DNA of 64,000 nt from Aporrectodea caliginosa (GCA_020284085.1 JACEVL010000771.1:117001-181000), one strand, 5' to 3'. Counted from the stretch's first letter, positions 33,627 to 47,960 are shown. Translations and numbers: made by a program. The notes: generated from the sequence alone by a model not told the origin.

Positions 33627-36600
33627 ATGTCAGCCATTCTCCTACTGATTGCTGCACTGGCAGTTGTGAATATCGAGGCTACTGAAAGTAAGGTTTCATA
33701 TTCATTTTGGTAATAATTAAAAGGAGAAAAATCAGGAGATAATTATTTAGATGAATTGTAGTAGGAAGAAGAGGAATAGAGCAAAGGTGAAGAATATTAA
33801 GAAAACCAGAAGAAAATTACATAAAAAGGGAATTGGAAAATAGGGAGAAGAAGGGAAAAGAAGGAAGAAGAGAGATTAATATAGAAAACAAATTATTTAG
33901 AAAAAGGAGTAAGCAAAAGAAAAAGTTAAAGATGGGGGAAATATTTTAGGAAATTATAACAGGGAACCAAAAGGAAGAAAAGAAACGAGGAAGAAAACAT
34001 GTACTGGATGAAAATGGTGATTGCTGTTGTTAGACCCGTCTTTCGACCATCAAAGTACCTGACAATAAAAATATTCTTCCAGTTTCTTGATGGTGTGCTG
34101 TGCTAACAATTCAGCCTCCCGAACTTCTTAAGACTTAGTGCGTAGCGGGCGCGATCTTGTCTCTATGATAGCGAAAGGGACTTCTACTTTTCGAATGCCT
34201 AGAGTTACAAAATATGCATATAAACGTATTTCGACGACTTTAGCAAACAACTGCAAGTGTTCGTCTTCCCTTGGTATTATTATTTAAATAATATGGAAAT
34301 TGTGAGATGCATGTGGTTAATTAATTTTTGGGTTTTCGTCCGTCTTTCGTGTCTCCATCTCTCCATCTATTTAGGCCTAAATGTCCACTGTACACGCTAC
34401 ATGTCTCCTTTTCTCATGACATTGCATCCGTGAGGAGGCCAGCCATGCTCTAATTAAATGCTTGGTGCTTCTGCATGCAGAAATTACTAGTGCGGCGGAA
34501 TCTTACACCTTCGCAGTTTTAACGACATTTTTACTTCTGCGGCTGAAGATTCAGCCTTCCAATGTATATTGTCAATAATAATACTGGTAGTGAAGAATAT
34601 TTTAATGACAAACACAAACCCTACCCCTAATATTAACCGACTCTCTCGAAGCCTGCACTGATTCCCCTAACCCACCATTATGTTGCCAAGTGCTATCAAA
34701 GGTTTCTTCTAAGATATTATAATACAACCATTTTAAACAATGTTTAGCAATGTGCTTGTGGTTTTGAGATCTCTTGCGCGGTTTAATCTTTGCTCATTGC
34801 GAGAGCTTTGCACCAGAGAAGTAAAAAATTCCCTTCCACTGAGGTGGAATCAGACGACGCAAAAGATTTATCCTAATTAAATACAGTCTAGACATTCATA
34901 ATAACTATAACTTGTTTCAAAGAAGAGCAATGGATCTTCTACTTTCATTATTTAACAATATAAAGACGACCTGTGGTTTCCACTTTCCAGTCCGGCCATA
35001 GTTTACACTGCAGTAGACTATCGAGCAATTCAATGAATTACATGATTATGAAATCTATGACATTCTCCTTTGGCCTTATAACTATTCACTGATTGTTTGT
35101 GGGATAGGCCTACTGGATGTCATCGTAACCGTCATTTCTCCTAAGTTATAAAGGGTACATTTTAAAAGCAAGGCGCTAGGTTATTCACGAGCAAAACAAT
35201 ACGAGCACAGGGACAATACGACAACAACGAGCTCAGGAACAATAATTTGGCGCAATCATAAAGACTGATAACGGTTGGCTTTAGTAGATTAGAAAGTTAT
35301 GATAAGTTGATAAAGAGCATATTTACCGAGTGATTTCAATTACAAAGTAGAACACAATTGTAAAACTTCTAGGAGTTGCTTTAATTTTATTTCATATTTA
35401 TGAAAACAACAGTTTGAAAGACATGTCGGATCGTCGAATTGTCTTGCGCCGAATTTTCGGCGCCGAATAGTCATAGAACCTCGTTTCCTAGGGTTTCCTT
35501 TTCTCTTACTATGATTGATTTGGATGTGACCTGAGGCCAGTAATTGACCTTTTCAGAGCATGTAGCTACGTAGAGCATATTGAACGCGCTTCGTCACCTG
35601 CGCCATGTACGAACGATACGCCTTTCGCTTACAACTCAAGCTGCCATAACCATCCTGAGCCATATTCTTCATAGGTTTCTCCCTCCAAAAACCCGTTGGA
35701 GGGCGCGGATTTAGGGGGGCGGAGCCGGCGTACGCCCCCCCTAAACCTGCAGCAAATGTGCTCAAACTAAACTGACCTAAAACTAATATAACTGCAATTT
35801 GGGAATAGGATGTTTGAAGTAGCTGGACCGGCAGAATGGAGCTCTCTTACCGGAGCTCTCTTACCTACTTACCTGAGTTGCTAGCAGACGTTGCCCACGT
35901 GACCAATGACTTTTGCCGTGACGTCATTCACAAAGTTCATGTACAGACAAAATTTTATAGAAAATGTTAGGGAACTTTAAAAAAATATATAGTTTCTCAT
36001 ATAAAACAACAGGTCTCCACTGAAGGTTAACAGTGAAACGATTATAAATCAGTTATCGGTTTTGATCATGAAGTTTCCTTTGTTGAAAGTATCTGCAGTG
36101 TCATCGTCTCTGTGACCTCTCAATGCTATGCACTGTCGACCACAGAACTGCAAGCACTTCAAAACAGATGTGAGAATTTCTCTATTCCGCTGTACTCGCC
36201 TTACAGCTATCATCGCTAACAGACATATCAATTCTGCTTGATGGCTCTTCGTATGTCATCGTAAATGCCTTCATTTATATGAGAAACTATATATTTATTT
36301 TTTTAAAGTTCACTAACATTTTCTATAAAAGGATCATTATAGTTTTGCGTGATCTAATTTCATATAATATTTTTTATTATATATATATATATATATTTAC
36401 GGGATTGATTGTTAGTATTTTACGCCCCCCCTAACCAGAAATCCTGGATCCGCCCCCTGGTTGGTCTATTCCTTTCGAACCCGGTCACATGACCGTGTTT
36501 ACCTTTAGCTGACCATAATATGAAAAAACTTTTATAGTTAGAATGCTTTATTCATATTGACTAATGATTGTTTATTATGATGTATGCACACCGGAATGCG

Positions 36601-39600
36601 GATTGCAGCTGGTTCATTAAGAATATACTAATAATTATACTTCCTTACTTACTTATCATGCATGCATTCATATAATCAAGAGCTGATTACGGCAATGCTG
36701 TGCATAAAAAGCTAGCTCTCTCCCACATTAAGCCGCCGCGTAGGGACCCTGGGCAAGTCCTTCACTCGCAATTGTTCACGCGCTTCGGCGTGAAACTCCG
36801 ATTCAGCGTCTGCGCTGCAGTCGAGGGCGCATCTGAATGGGAAATCTGGTAGGGGCGCTATAACAAGTGTTCAAATACAAAAATACAATACATTAACCAA
36901 TTGCAGTCTATCTTAAACATTGAGGCCAGTCTGATTTGAGGTATACCTAGGTTTGGTCATATATCCACTTTTATCCAGCTTCACGAGGGAGGAATTGCCC
37001 TGGCTACCAATGCACAAACGCATTGAGTTTAAGATACGCGTAGTCGCATACGCGTAATTGCCATGTGGCCTGTACTTCCTCTTATCTTAGGTATAGTTGT
37101 TTGTTTCGGTCTCATCCATTTCTGCACTGGGTGACCCGGTTCTTCTCTCAATAAGAACATCAGCAGTACAGCACAGAGGCTTCGCTGTGGTCGATCCAAC
37201 TTTCTGGAATAGGTTACTTGGCATCTTACGACACGAACTTCACAATCGTAAAGGTCTTTCATCACCTCCATTCCGTAAGCGTTTGAACACCACTTTATTC
37301 GATCCTGATTTTCCGTCGTTAGATCGAGCGCGCCGCTGATCAGGGTCTCTGGAATATGCGCTATATAAATATGTGATTACATTACATACAGTGATTTCAT
37401 TTAATTAGCCTGTAACAGAAAGATGGACTTTGTTCTCGCCGTCGACGGTTCTTCAACAATCTGTGGTGGTACTGCATCGTGTCCTAAGTGGAAAGCCATT
37501 CTTCAGTTCTGCAAAGACTTAGTCAACAGCCTGACCATTGGACTGAACGATGCAAGGGTCGCTTTCGTCACGTTCTCTGATAAGACTAAGGTGGAATGGG
37601 ACTTGCGAGAGTAAGCTGAACACTGCAGCTGATGTTTCTTTAATTTGTCAAGAAACAAAATTACAAAAAGAATTTTTGAAGTACATATAATACACAGTAA
37701 GTTGGAGTCAGTGCAGCACAGATTTTTTTGTGTCACTGAAAATCTATAGTGGATTTTAATAATGTTGATAAATTGCTTAATTTCTCGGCACCAGACTAAT
37801 ATATTTTGCTAAGGAAAGCCCTGCAGTATTCGAAAATATTGCTGGTATCATCTAGTTTATAATTGCAGAAACTCAAAGCACCAGATAAATATTTCAGGTC
37901 TGTGTGATCAAGTAAAAAAGTGGGATGGTAATGACTAATCAGGCGTTCTCACTGTATAAAATCTGAAAAATAATTAACGTACGATTACAGATATAATGGA
38001 TTTCTTTCAGATTATTTAAATAAAACATAGTAGCCGACTAAAAATATACTTGCAAGAAACTTTGGGATAAATAATTTTTTCTAACTACCAAATTGGTCAC
38101 TCTGGGGATAATGGCACGTGTGCAGGGCTGCAGGCTGTGTATATGTATCATAGATCACTTAAATGACAGGACTTTAGGTGCTCAGCCTCGGGACGTGGAA
38201 CTTGGGTCCATTGGCAATTTATAAGAAAAAACGAAGAAAGCATCCGATTTGGCGAACTTTTTGTTCTGTCCGTATCTGGGACAAATATGGACACTAAATA
38301 ATTCTGGGTCACTCATTTCGAAGTCAGAAAAAAATTAAGTCTAGCAAAAATCAGAGGAAATGGCCAGAGATCGATCAATATAATTTCTGAAATCAGCAAA
38401 TTCTTCTTGTGTTTCTCGTCTTGTGATAAGAAAAAAAGCTAATAAGACTATTGAAAGTTATATTAATGTCACAAAATGTCAATTTAAGAGGAAATAATAT
38501 CCCTAGGTTAATCCAAGGTCAAAATCAAGGAATAATGACCATAACTCAGAATCACCCAAATAAAACCCCATTAAGCTGACCTATGGTGATTAACAATTTA
38601 TTTTGACCTTGAAATGACCTTGAATATTATGCTAGCCTTACATTTTAGTTCTATGCGTTCTCGAATGCAACTCTTATCGGCCCGAGCAAAAAGGTTAAAG
38701 AATCATCCAAATAGAACAATATTTGGCTGAGTTGTGGCCTTCTTCCCTTGATTTTGACCTTTTCACCTTGAAATAAAATTAATTAATGAGTTAGTTTTTT
38801 TGTCATAGTTCTAAGAGAAGGTAGAACTTTTCGGCCTTAGCAAACAGGTAAATGAATAATGAAAATATAACAATATTTCGCCTATGATGTTTCTTTGAAA
38901 ATGATATTTTTTACTTTAAAGTAACCTTGGATCGTCTTACATTTAGCAGCCTTGTTTCTTGTCACAGGTAGCCATTATCTAGACGATAAACACAAGAAGA
39001 ATTAGCTGACTTCAAGAAGTATTGACCGAGATCTGACCATTTTTCTCATATTTGTTCTATATTTCATTTTTCTGACACTAAGTTACCTTGAATGACCAAA
39101 ATTTAGTGTCAATATTTCTCCAAGATATAGTTCTACTCGAGACAAACAGAACAAAAAGTTCACTAAAATCGGTCTCTTTGTTCTTTTGTTGTGAAAAAGT
39201 GTAAATTGAGAATGGGCCCAAGTTACAAGACCCGAGCATGGACGCCTTCAGTCCTGGAATTTAAGAGGTCTATGGTATGTAATGTATGCATTTATGTACA
39301 ATTGTACATGTATGATGTTCATAGATTTTGCCTCAGTTAATGTATTATATGACCTAACGCTCACCAAGCGCTATTTCTTCTTGGCATCTCATGAATGGTC
39401 GTGTTTTCTGTAGATACACAGATAAGACATCGCTGATGTCAGCCATTTACAATGTCAGGTACCCCGGGGGCGAGTTGATAGATATATGGTCCATAGCAAA
39501 CATCATCACAGAGGTCTTCAACCCACTGGGAAGGGGTGACAGATTAGGCGTCCAGAATGTGGGAATACTGATCACTGATGGAGCTCCAAACTATTCTGAT

Positions 39601-41401
39601 TGGGTCTACGGTCTGGTATCCAACGCAATACAGTGGCTTCGCGGGGTTGCAGTGTTCGTAGTGTGCGCTAGGCCAGGATGCACCGAGCAATGTGCGCGTG
39701 GTATAGCTTCGCCCCCCAAAAAGGTAAGATATACAATTACTGTTGCATTATCAATTTATCACAGACCGTATTTGTGGGAATAGTTTACGGGCTCAACCTC
39801 AACTTGACGCCTTTAAACATTTCTGATTATAATCAATAAGTGCAATGCGAATGACAACGAAAAAGGATCGACTAGATTTAAAATACGGTCAATGAAAAAA
39901 GGCATGGTCATCCTTTTTTAAAATGGAAGGACTCAGAAAGCCAATGAATATTTTGCTAACAGAAGGAGCCATGTATTCTTAAATATACTCGTCGACAGTA
40001 TTGTTCTACTTTTGGAATTCGGTGTAACCAAACACTCTGTAGATATCATAAAAATTTAGGAACTATTTTCTAATTATGACACGTGTTCTATGAACTAAGC
40101 AGTAAGATCAGGGTTTATCAGACACGAATGAGATGCAGTAGCATATAAATAAACCGCTAAGGCCTACTTCTGACATTGGAGTATGTTCTGGTGTTCTTTT
40201 CACCGGAAGCTGATATAATCACACTAATTGCATGTACTTGCTTTACATAATTCTCTGCAGTGTCGTTACCTTAAAGTCAGTAAACAACTGTGTTCAAACG
40301 CCTTACGTTTTTATATTGCACATTATTTTATTGAGATAATGGCTTGTGTTCTTTAACTTTGCCTCAACGTTTTGTACATCCGTTCCCTATGGAAGTAGTT
40401 TATCATTCTATACATACCTGCAAACTCCTCTAGATAAGTTTTATTTGCACTTCTATTCCACATAAAGCAATGTTTAGGATATGATGGTTGACTCCTGGAT
40501 GTATTCCTAAATGTCTTGTTTGTTTCAAGGCCAACGAAACGTACTTCCTTATTAATAATTACCTTTCTATCGACCAAGTCAGAGACACGGTGGTGAAGAA
40601 AATATGTACCTATAAGTTTCAGGTGAGACTGCAACAAACGTCAAGTGTTTTATGTAATCGTTAAGTAATGTAAGAGCTAGCTGTTCTCTTGCATAGTGAA
40701 TTGATTATTGAAGCCACGTGTCGCATATGAAATGCTATATTATTTTGTAATGTAATTTTAATGGTAAATTTTCCAGCAGTTGTTGGCATGTTCGCATAGA
40801 ACAGTTTTATCCTGTACTTTGTTGCATGGCTTTATAGCATGCGTTTATATTGCATAGCCTCACTCACACTGATTGCCATGGCTCTTGTAAAGAATGCTTC
40901 GAGTTTCATTCTAAAGAGGTCGCTTTAAAGTTATAGGACAGAATCATTCAAGATATTGTAGAATTTCTTATGCACGGCAGGTGGAAAATGTGATTGCAAT
41001 GTACGGTTCAATGCCGCTTATTTCTAGGTAGCAATAATAATCCAATCTGAAAACTTTGTCGCGGCACTGTATTCATGTACAAGCCATAAGGATGATTGCC
41101 GAAGTTAGATATGAGCCTGGTGTTATCTCAGAAAGCAGTCGTGAAAGAAAGACACATTTCGGGGAATACGATTGTAGTGTCCTCAGCTAAACATGGTAAA
41201 GATGATGTGGATATGGCTATGGTGTTGTATGCACCATGCTGTCAAGCACAAAAGTATATAAAACTGATCATTTTTAAAATTTCGGTGGGTGAATCCTAAG
41301 TCAAATGGATCGGATCAACATGGGATCACATTGAGATATATTAATTTATAAAGGCTTGTTGCATTCTCTTGCAGCTGCTTCTGAATCTCAGCAAAAAATA
41401 A
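33627..41401 (+). CDS. Secreted single-domain vWA protein, gene B (5 exons)
   Basis: Exons: 33627-33687, 37409-37610, 39414-39723, 40530-40622, 41375-41401; phases as in A. The spliced frame is 230 codons plus TAA. Signal peptide MSAILLLIAALAVVNIEA. MIDAS reads AVDGSST (31-37) and LITDG, while the threonine position after GG is again Glu. Exon 3 has one extra codon (GRGD in place of GGD). An additional cysteine lies in 'GCTEQCARG', giving an odd-even change compared with A. Substitutions such as 'FSDKTKVEWDLRE' fall in surface loops. It is the closest paralogue of A, including introns. The nearby LINE relic, SINE and hAT fragments are intronic. Predicted to be secreted; partner unknown. Confidence 0.85.
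35699..36459. mobile_element. hAT-type deletion derivative in intron 1 of gene B
   Basis: Termini AGGGCGCGGATTTAGGGGGG (35700) and the complement of CCAGGGGGCGGATCCAGGAT (36440-36459) are of the GGGGCGGAT hAT type. Inside is a second inverted repeat of about 50 bp (35952-36003 and 36276-36330). Between the arms is a - strand fragment of a hAT-like transposase. Absent from gene A. No clean target duplication was found. Confidence 0.65.
36049..36231 (-). pseudogene. hAT transposase fragment
   Basis: 'RVQRNREILTSVLKCLQFCG' followed by 'RQCIALRGHRDD' and 'NKGNFMIK' is the signature N-terminal part of hAT transposases of the zinc-finger-MYM-like/DUF4371 group. Only about 50 residues are left. Confidence 0.65.
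36731..36888 (+). mobile_element. 5'-truncated SINE in intron 1 of gene B
   Basis: The second half of the dimeric SINE, from 'gccgccgcgtagggaccctg' to the (AATAC) tail, flanked by ACATTAA (36724-36730 and 36889-36895). Gene A has the empty site near 15135. Confidence 0.8.
36960..37390 (+). mobile_element. Old LINE 3' end just upstream of vWA exon 2 (gene B)
   Basis: Orthologous to 15160-16075 without the MITE. It encodes 'TSAVQHRGFAVVDPTFWNRL', 'FRKRLNTTLFD' and 'SLDRARR' and stop, then 'gcgctatataaatatgtgat'. Confidence 0.7.
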
Positions 41402-42314
41402 ATCTCATCTTGTTCTCGTTAAACGACCAAGCATGGGCGCTGAAGATGTCTGCAGAATTTTCTTTCTGCCCGATTAAAGTACATTGCTTCAATGCTTCTT
41501 CAATTCAACCGAGAGTTCTGCAATTGCTAGCTTGAACTGTATAATCTGCTTTGGCGAATATGCAATCTAGGATGTAAACTGTGCGATATGTTTTCATCCC
41601 CGAAATACATGACATTGTATGATCGTTATTACACAGGAAAATTCTTTTAAAAGAGAAGATGTGCTTTGAGATAGTGTGATAGTACTTTCTAAAACTTTAA
41701 TTGTCGATGATTCTTCGTTTCGAAATTATATTTTCATGCAATGAAGTGTTATTTATTTAAATATTCCGTGGTGGTTATAGATTGAATAAATAAGCCTACA
41801 AGGCATGTCCGCCCTACGAGACTCTAACTCGGTACCTCTCGCTCTCTATGCCAGTGTGTTATCGAATGCGCTATCGGGCCCACGATTTTGGAGTTACAAT
41901 GTCACCGTTGCATGTAATAGTGAATCTTGTACCGTCAAAGACTTACCATAGGCTAACTGGCATGTCCTAAATCTAAATAGGGCCTACCATATGCCTCTAG
42001 CTGACCGTCTATCCTTGACCTTCGTGAACATGGCATTTATTAACAGATGTTCAACTCACAGTTTCAAAGTGGCTGGTTTCCTTTAGCACAGCTTTCCATA
42101 TAATAATGTCTCAACTGGATTCCAGTCAGACAAGAAGAAGGTCAGAGGTCGCCGAGGCTGTGGCCCGTGATTCATTGCAGCCTGGCAGTCTTGCTCTCTT
42201 ATACAGCAGTATATTTCCAGCAGTCTTCTTTTTCTGTACAACAGGTTACCCTAATCGAAATGTTCAAAGTATTTAATTAGAGGTATTAGCAGAGTTATGT
42301 TTTGCTTCCTGTGA

Positions 42315-43199
42315 TTAATGTTATTATTAAGGAGTATTTATATAGCGCCCCTTCAAGGTAATCTACTCAGAAGCGCTCCCAGTCCAACCATGGCTAAACA
42401 ATAGAGTCTTGAGGTTTACAAAGAACATAGTGATGTGACCCCTAGGCACTAGGCGGAGTGCAACAGGGAGCCCATTCCAGGTCGTAGGGCCAGCGACTGA
42501 AAAAGAGCGCCGCTGCTTTATGGTAGTCCGCGAGCGAGGGACTAAGAGTTCGGCTTGGTTAGCTGATAGGAGAGCAGATCGCCACTGGACACCAGAGGTG
42601 GAGCAGCAGAGTTCCCGCAGGTATAGGAGAGCGATACCCTCCATGCAGCGCCAGACCAGCGCAGAAACCCTATAGGCGATCCGCTGCGGAAATGGAAGCC
42701 AGTGTAGTACATTCCGCATATACTCTGAGATGTGGCCAAATTTTGGGATTCGCTCAATAAGACGTGCCGCCGCGCGCAAGACCCGCTCTATGCACACAAT
42801 CCGGACTGCTGGGAGCCCATCATAGAGGGCACTGCAATGGTCGAGGCGAGAGACCACAAAGGCGTGAACAAGGGTGGAAGCAGCAGTAGGAGTTAGAGAG
42901 CGCGATATTACCCTAATCTGAAGCAGTTGGTAATAGCAATCGCGACAGAGTAGATTGATGTGTGGCGTGAACGTGCGCTCCTGGTCCAAGGTGACACCAA
43001 GGTCACGGACAGATGAAGAGAAAGTAATCCAGGGAACTCAAAAGCTAAGGCCTCTAAGTTAATTTTTGCAAGTTGTTGGCGCGTGCCAAACCAGATATAT
43101 TGAGTCTTATTGGGGTATAGTCGTAGGCGGTTGGAGGACATCCAGGCCTCTAAAGTATGCATGGCCCGGCTAATTTCTCGGACCGCAGCAGTGGTGATG
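42315..43199 (-). mobile_element. CR1/L2-like LINE, 3' 0.9 kb
   Basis: Inserted in the B copy only: the A counterpart reads 'cctgtgatgtatcgaatc' (about 24220), and GTGAT is duplicated. - strand frames give 'HTLEAWMSSNRLRLYPNKTQ', then after a frameshift 'TPHINLLCRDCYYQL', 'VSRLDHCSALYDGLP' and 'RSFSVAGPTTWNGLPVALR', ending 'HGWTGSASE' and stop, then the tail 'ttgaaggggcgctatataaa'. The 208-codon C-terminal frame is intact. Confidence 0.8.
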
Positions 43200-43464
43200 T
43201 ATCGAATCACTTGTAGACTTATACCAGATGGAAACTATCAACTTTTAGCTATAGATTCTTGGTATGCAGAAATTTGTGTTATTAGAAGGCAAGAGAGTCT
43301 TTTGACATTTTTCAACATTTTGAATTGTCAGTGAAAATTATACTTTCCTGCAGTGAAATGTTTTGTTTTTGCCTAATAGTCCACGTTTGTAGATTAAATA
43401 AATACGTTAAGTCATCTGTTTAAACATTCTACGCACTGTTTATACTACTGGAAGACGAGTCATG

Positions 43465-44165
43465 CATTCATTTCGGAAATTTATATAGCGCCTCTTCAAG
43501 AAACCTACTCAGAGGCGCTCCCAGCCCAGCCACGGCCAAAGAGGAAGGAATTTAGCAATTGGTATAATGCGGGCAAATTATTCCGGGGCAGTAAGCGTAA
43601 CGCAAGTGGGAGTCCATTCCAAGGGAAGGGGCCAGCTACCGAGAAGGCTCGACGCTGTGTGACCGAGGAGCTGGCCCGAGGGACAAATTGCTCCCCGTTA
43701 GCCGAAGAGCGCAGAGCTCGACGGGAGGCTAAATCGGAAACCGGGCGACAGATCAGATAAGTAAGACGGAGCACTTCCAGTGAGACACCGCCAGGCAAGT
43801 GCTGTCATCCTATAGGAGATGCGTTGCGAGGCAGGAAACCAGTGCAATACATTACGCACGTAGGCTGAAACTGGGGCATTTTAGGAATTTGGCCAATAAG
43901 CAAAGCAGCAGAAGAACAAAGGACCCGGTAAGGACGCCCTATTAAGCCATATTATAGGTGACCAGCAAGAACCAAGCAGCAATGAACAATTCTGCTGGTG
44001 ACGAAGGCGTGGACAAGTACCACAGCAGCATTATGGGAGAGGCAACCGCAGGACAACACGCAACTGACGGGGCTGGTAGTAACAGCTTCGTGTGACCAGG
44101 TTGACGTGCTACAAAAGACTATATTATTGGTGAAGTGTCACCCCAAAGTCGCGAACGGTAAGCGA
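43465..44165 (-). mobile_element. CR1/L2-like LINE 3' fragment, more decayed
   Basis: The C-terminal 97 codons (43505-43798, 'RRAFSVAGPFPWNGLPLALR' to 'GWAGSASE') are open. Upstream sequence to about 44165 has several frameshifts. The same insertion, deleted to a stub, occurs downstream of gene A (24490-24600). Confidence 0.7.
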
Positions 44166-44173
44166 GAAAGCAA

Positions 44174-44526
<353 letters not shown>

Positions 44527-44579
44527 GAAATTTATATAGCGCCCCTTCAAGATAACTACTCAGAGGCCCAAATATGGGG

Positions 44580-45400
44580 AAGGTCTCCATCAGCAGGTGT
44601 AGGTCAACATCAACCAGCCGTCTGCGACCACCAATGTTTGTATGTCTTCAGCATATAGCTGGTGCAAGAGTCCACATGACAGTAGCAGTCGATGAGTGTA
44701 AAAAAGAGAAACTGCTTTAAACTGGTATAAGAAAAAATAACTAGGCCTATTAGAAACTATGCAGATTTATAACTCAGAACTGATATCATATAATTCAGGT
44801 CCTAATTAAATAGAATAACAGCATCTATAAACCAGTTTACGTGTGCGTAGGCATTAGGCACACAGTTAAAATAGGCTTGCATGTTTTTGAATATGTTTGA
44901 TTTTCTCGTTGTCAGTAGATCATATTTATGGGCCTAGAACTCGCAAATATGGACTTAGAGGGCTTACATTTTAGTCCTACATACGCTATAAAAATGCGAA
45001 AAACAGAAATCTGGTTTAAGCCGTAAATATTGATGTTTGGCATCGCGAGTATTGCCTATGCAATGTGTGTATGCATACGACGCATATATACTGTATAGTC
45101 CCGAAACGCTAGATAGATTTGGACCCAACCTAAACGCGATATGACAATGGTTCCATTTTCTGTAGAATTTTTCCGCCCAACGACTTTCCTTGATTATTTT
45201 ATGTAATCGTGTGCCCGAACATGGTCACCAGAGAGAAACGTTCGATCCTCCGACAATGAGTTTGCCTGACCCTCCTGCGATTCTCGAACCCGGTTCTCTT
45301 GTCTGAACCACATAGTATCTAACGGCATCAAACCCGGACGACAGAAAATCATTATGTGCCGGTAAGAGACTTGTCTAGTTGTCGCGAGCGAGCATTATAC
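44580..45400. other. Intergenic sequence without recognised genes
   Basis: No convincing ORF, RNA or repeat unit. Confidence 0.4.
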
Positions 45401-45404
45401 GTAG

Positions 45405-45995
45405 GTAAGTAAGTAAGTATATTCTTTATTAAACCAATTGCATATCCGCACTCTGGTGTATGCATACGTCTTAACATCAACAACCAACTGTCAAAACAAA
45501 TACAACATGCTAACAATAAACGTCTTGCGCTGTAAATTATCTGCAAGAGGTACACTATCATAATGGTCGTGCGATCGCGGTCGCAAGGTATAATTGTTGG
45601 GGCTTTTTGGTGGAGGTAAACTATGCAGTAAGTGACCCTGGTTTAGCATGACCGCAGAGAAAAAATGGTGTCAGCTTCAAGGCAAGTCGCTCAAATGTTG
45701 GGTAGTCGTCAGGAAGGTACCGGAGGCGGATTAGCTTGCTTATTACTGACTGGAGTCGGCATCTATCCTGTTATCCCGCAAACCCCAACCATGCCGGGAC
45801 AGCACAGAGTAAACGAGCCACTGTTGTTGCACGTACTACATCATACAGCTGCGGACCCGTAAGGCCATGCGCAACAAGAATGCGCAGGGCATAATTGATT
45901 GTCTTGCTTATAGCATATTCGGGTTACATGCGGCTCAAAGTCGAGACCTTCTGTAAATGTAACCCCTAGAACATTCAGGCAGTGGGACAACGAAA
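45405..45995 (-). mobile_element. Jockey-like LINE fragment, downstream of gene B
   Basis: Counterpart of 24605-25076 (about 45520-45995), here with a second, outer LINE tail carrying (AAGT)n near 45405-45419. The frames are broken. Confidence 0.6.
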
Positions 45996-46119
45996 ATCAG
46001 TGTACTCCATACATTAGGACTTCAGACATTATATACCACACAAGTCTGTCAATCGTCATATAACATTATAACACCATTCATTTATTTAATGTCTGTAAAC
46101 AATTTTTATACCCGGTCTT

Positions 46120-47400
46120 AATTTTGCAGTTTCTGTAGCGAATCATACACAAAAAGGACGAAAATCCGTAGACCGTTTAACTTCTGGATCCACCCTTTTG
46201 AGAGATAGTCATAGAGGTGTTGTTAGTTGTAGCTTTTGTTTTGTTGAACTAAAGATTACCTTGCACCATATAATGCAATGGATTTGCATTTTGCAGTCAT
46301 GTGCGTCTACACGTCCTCTATCGACTGCAAACAAACTAGTTTTTCTTCTTACCTTGACGTGGTTGGCATCTTGGAACTTTCAAACACTCAGTATCGAACT
46401 AGACATAATTATTGAAACGAAATCTTCTAAAATTTCTAAAATTTCACGCAGCTCGTATTCACCGAGAACACTGTTATGGAGCAAATAACGAGGTTAAAAC
46501 TCGATTAGCGCTTGTCATGATTACGAGACTCCGTAAGGCATATACGCCAGGGCGACATTGAACTCCTGCACGGATCAGCCCTTCTGAGAGATAGTCAACA
46601 CCGTGTTGTTAGTTGTTGCTTAGTTTTATTGAACTCAGGAATTATCTTACACCAAATAATGCAATGGATATGCAATCATGTACGTTCGAATGTCCTCTAT
46701 CGGCTGTAACAAACTAGTTTCGTTGATGTGGTTGGCATCGTGGGAATGTTCAAACCTTCAGTATCAGAATAGACATATTGAAACGATACCTCCTAAATTC
46801 CAATGCAGCTGGGCCTACGCCGAGAACACTGTCACAAGATCGAAACTCAATATTCACTTGAAATGTTGCATATGATATTGGCAAGTGTAGGTAGGCCAGG
46901 ACAATCGAGCAAGCTATGCTAGTCAACTTTGATTATTGACGGCCTGTGGCCACCTGGTGTCCATTTCAGCCATAGATCACTCCTTGCTCTGTCAAGTAGC
47001 CTACAACTCTGAATTCTTCACGCTTTAGAGATGAATCAGTTCATCGGAATTGCAATAAATCTTAGCGTGTAATTCAGATACAGCATTGAAAATAAATCGT
47101 CTGAAATGTCCATTCTGCTCCATCAAGCGTTAACTGCTCAAATAACTGACGAGCAGCATATCGGGTGAGCAATGTTCATGTATGTGTAATAAATCCTTCC
47201 TTCTTTATTGATCATAGATGGGATTATGCGAGTTTGACAAACTGCAATCGATATAGTTTGACACGTTTGGTCTAGTTACTTTAAGTGCATAACAGCATTT
47301 ATCATTTGTGGTGAGGTTTCGTGTATCGTGTATCATGAATGATCATACTGTGAGTCGACCCTGTTGCACTGCCCATCGGCAATCTAAGCCTAATGGGTTC
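46120..47400 (+). repeat. Intergenic module, tandem partial copies downstream of gene B
   Basis: 46120-46500 matches 25204-25580. A second, diverged copy starts near 46540 (direct repeat period about 380 bp: 'gagagatagtcatagaggtg' against 'gagagatagtcaacaccgtg') and runs through 'gatggcggcctgtggccacc'-like words to 47400. No intact ORF in this part. Confidence 0.55.
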
Positions 47401-47960
47401 GAAAAGTGGTCAAATCGTGTTTAAAACACCTGCGATGAGAAGCTCTACAACTCTCCCAAAGCAACGCTTCATAAACACTTGACAATATACCCAGAAAGCC
47501 ATCGAGACCTCTTAAAATCTTGTAGTGCTCACAGGATTGTCCGTCATTGGGTCAAGAAGCAAGAAGCACCGGGGTATCGGCGGCGAGAGCGTGATGCAGC
47601 ACTAAGACGATACCAATCCCTCCTGGTTGAGAGTACTGGTCTAGATAATGAATGGATAATGAAATCAACGTCAATCGCCCAAACTTGCTCAGGTTAAACC
47701 CCTAAACACTCGAGCCTGAGTTCTATGAGGGTGAGATCCCAGTCGACATACTCACCATGGACAGTAGGATGGCTCCCCGCAAAATAAAAGTTGGAAATGC
47801 ATCTCTCCACAAGGCTGCCCTTATTACACATGGAATCATGACACTGTATGGAAAATTTTGGACAACTTGGACTGTATTTAGTTCTTTTATTTTAGCAGAT
47901 TTTCGCAAACACCGATAGTATGAGCCTGTCAAGAAAACACGTATAATTTTGAACAACGAA
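47395..47960 (+). pseudogene. Unrecognised gene-like sequence, copy 1
   Basis: Translation gives 'DEKLYNSPKATLHKHL', 'YPESHRDLLKSCSAHRIVRH', 'YRRRERDAALRRYQSLLVES' and, after a stop, 'EPEFYEGEIPVDILTMDSRM' and 'KVGNASLHKAALITHGIMTL'. A parallel copy at 62750-63230 keeps the same protein text with scattered changes, which suggests both derive from a coding sequence. I do not recognise the family. Stops and one or two frameshifts occur in each copy. Confidence 0.5.
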
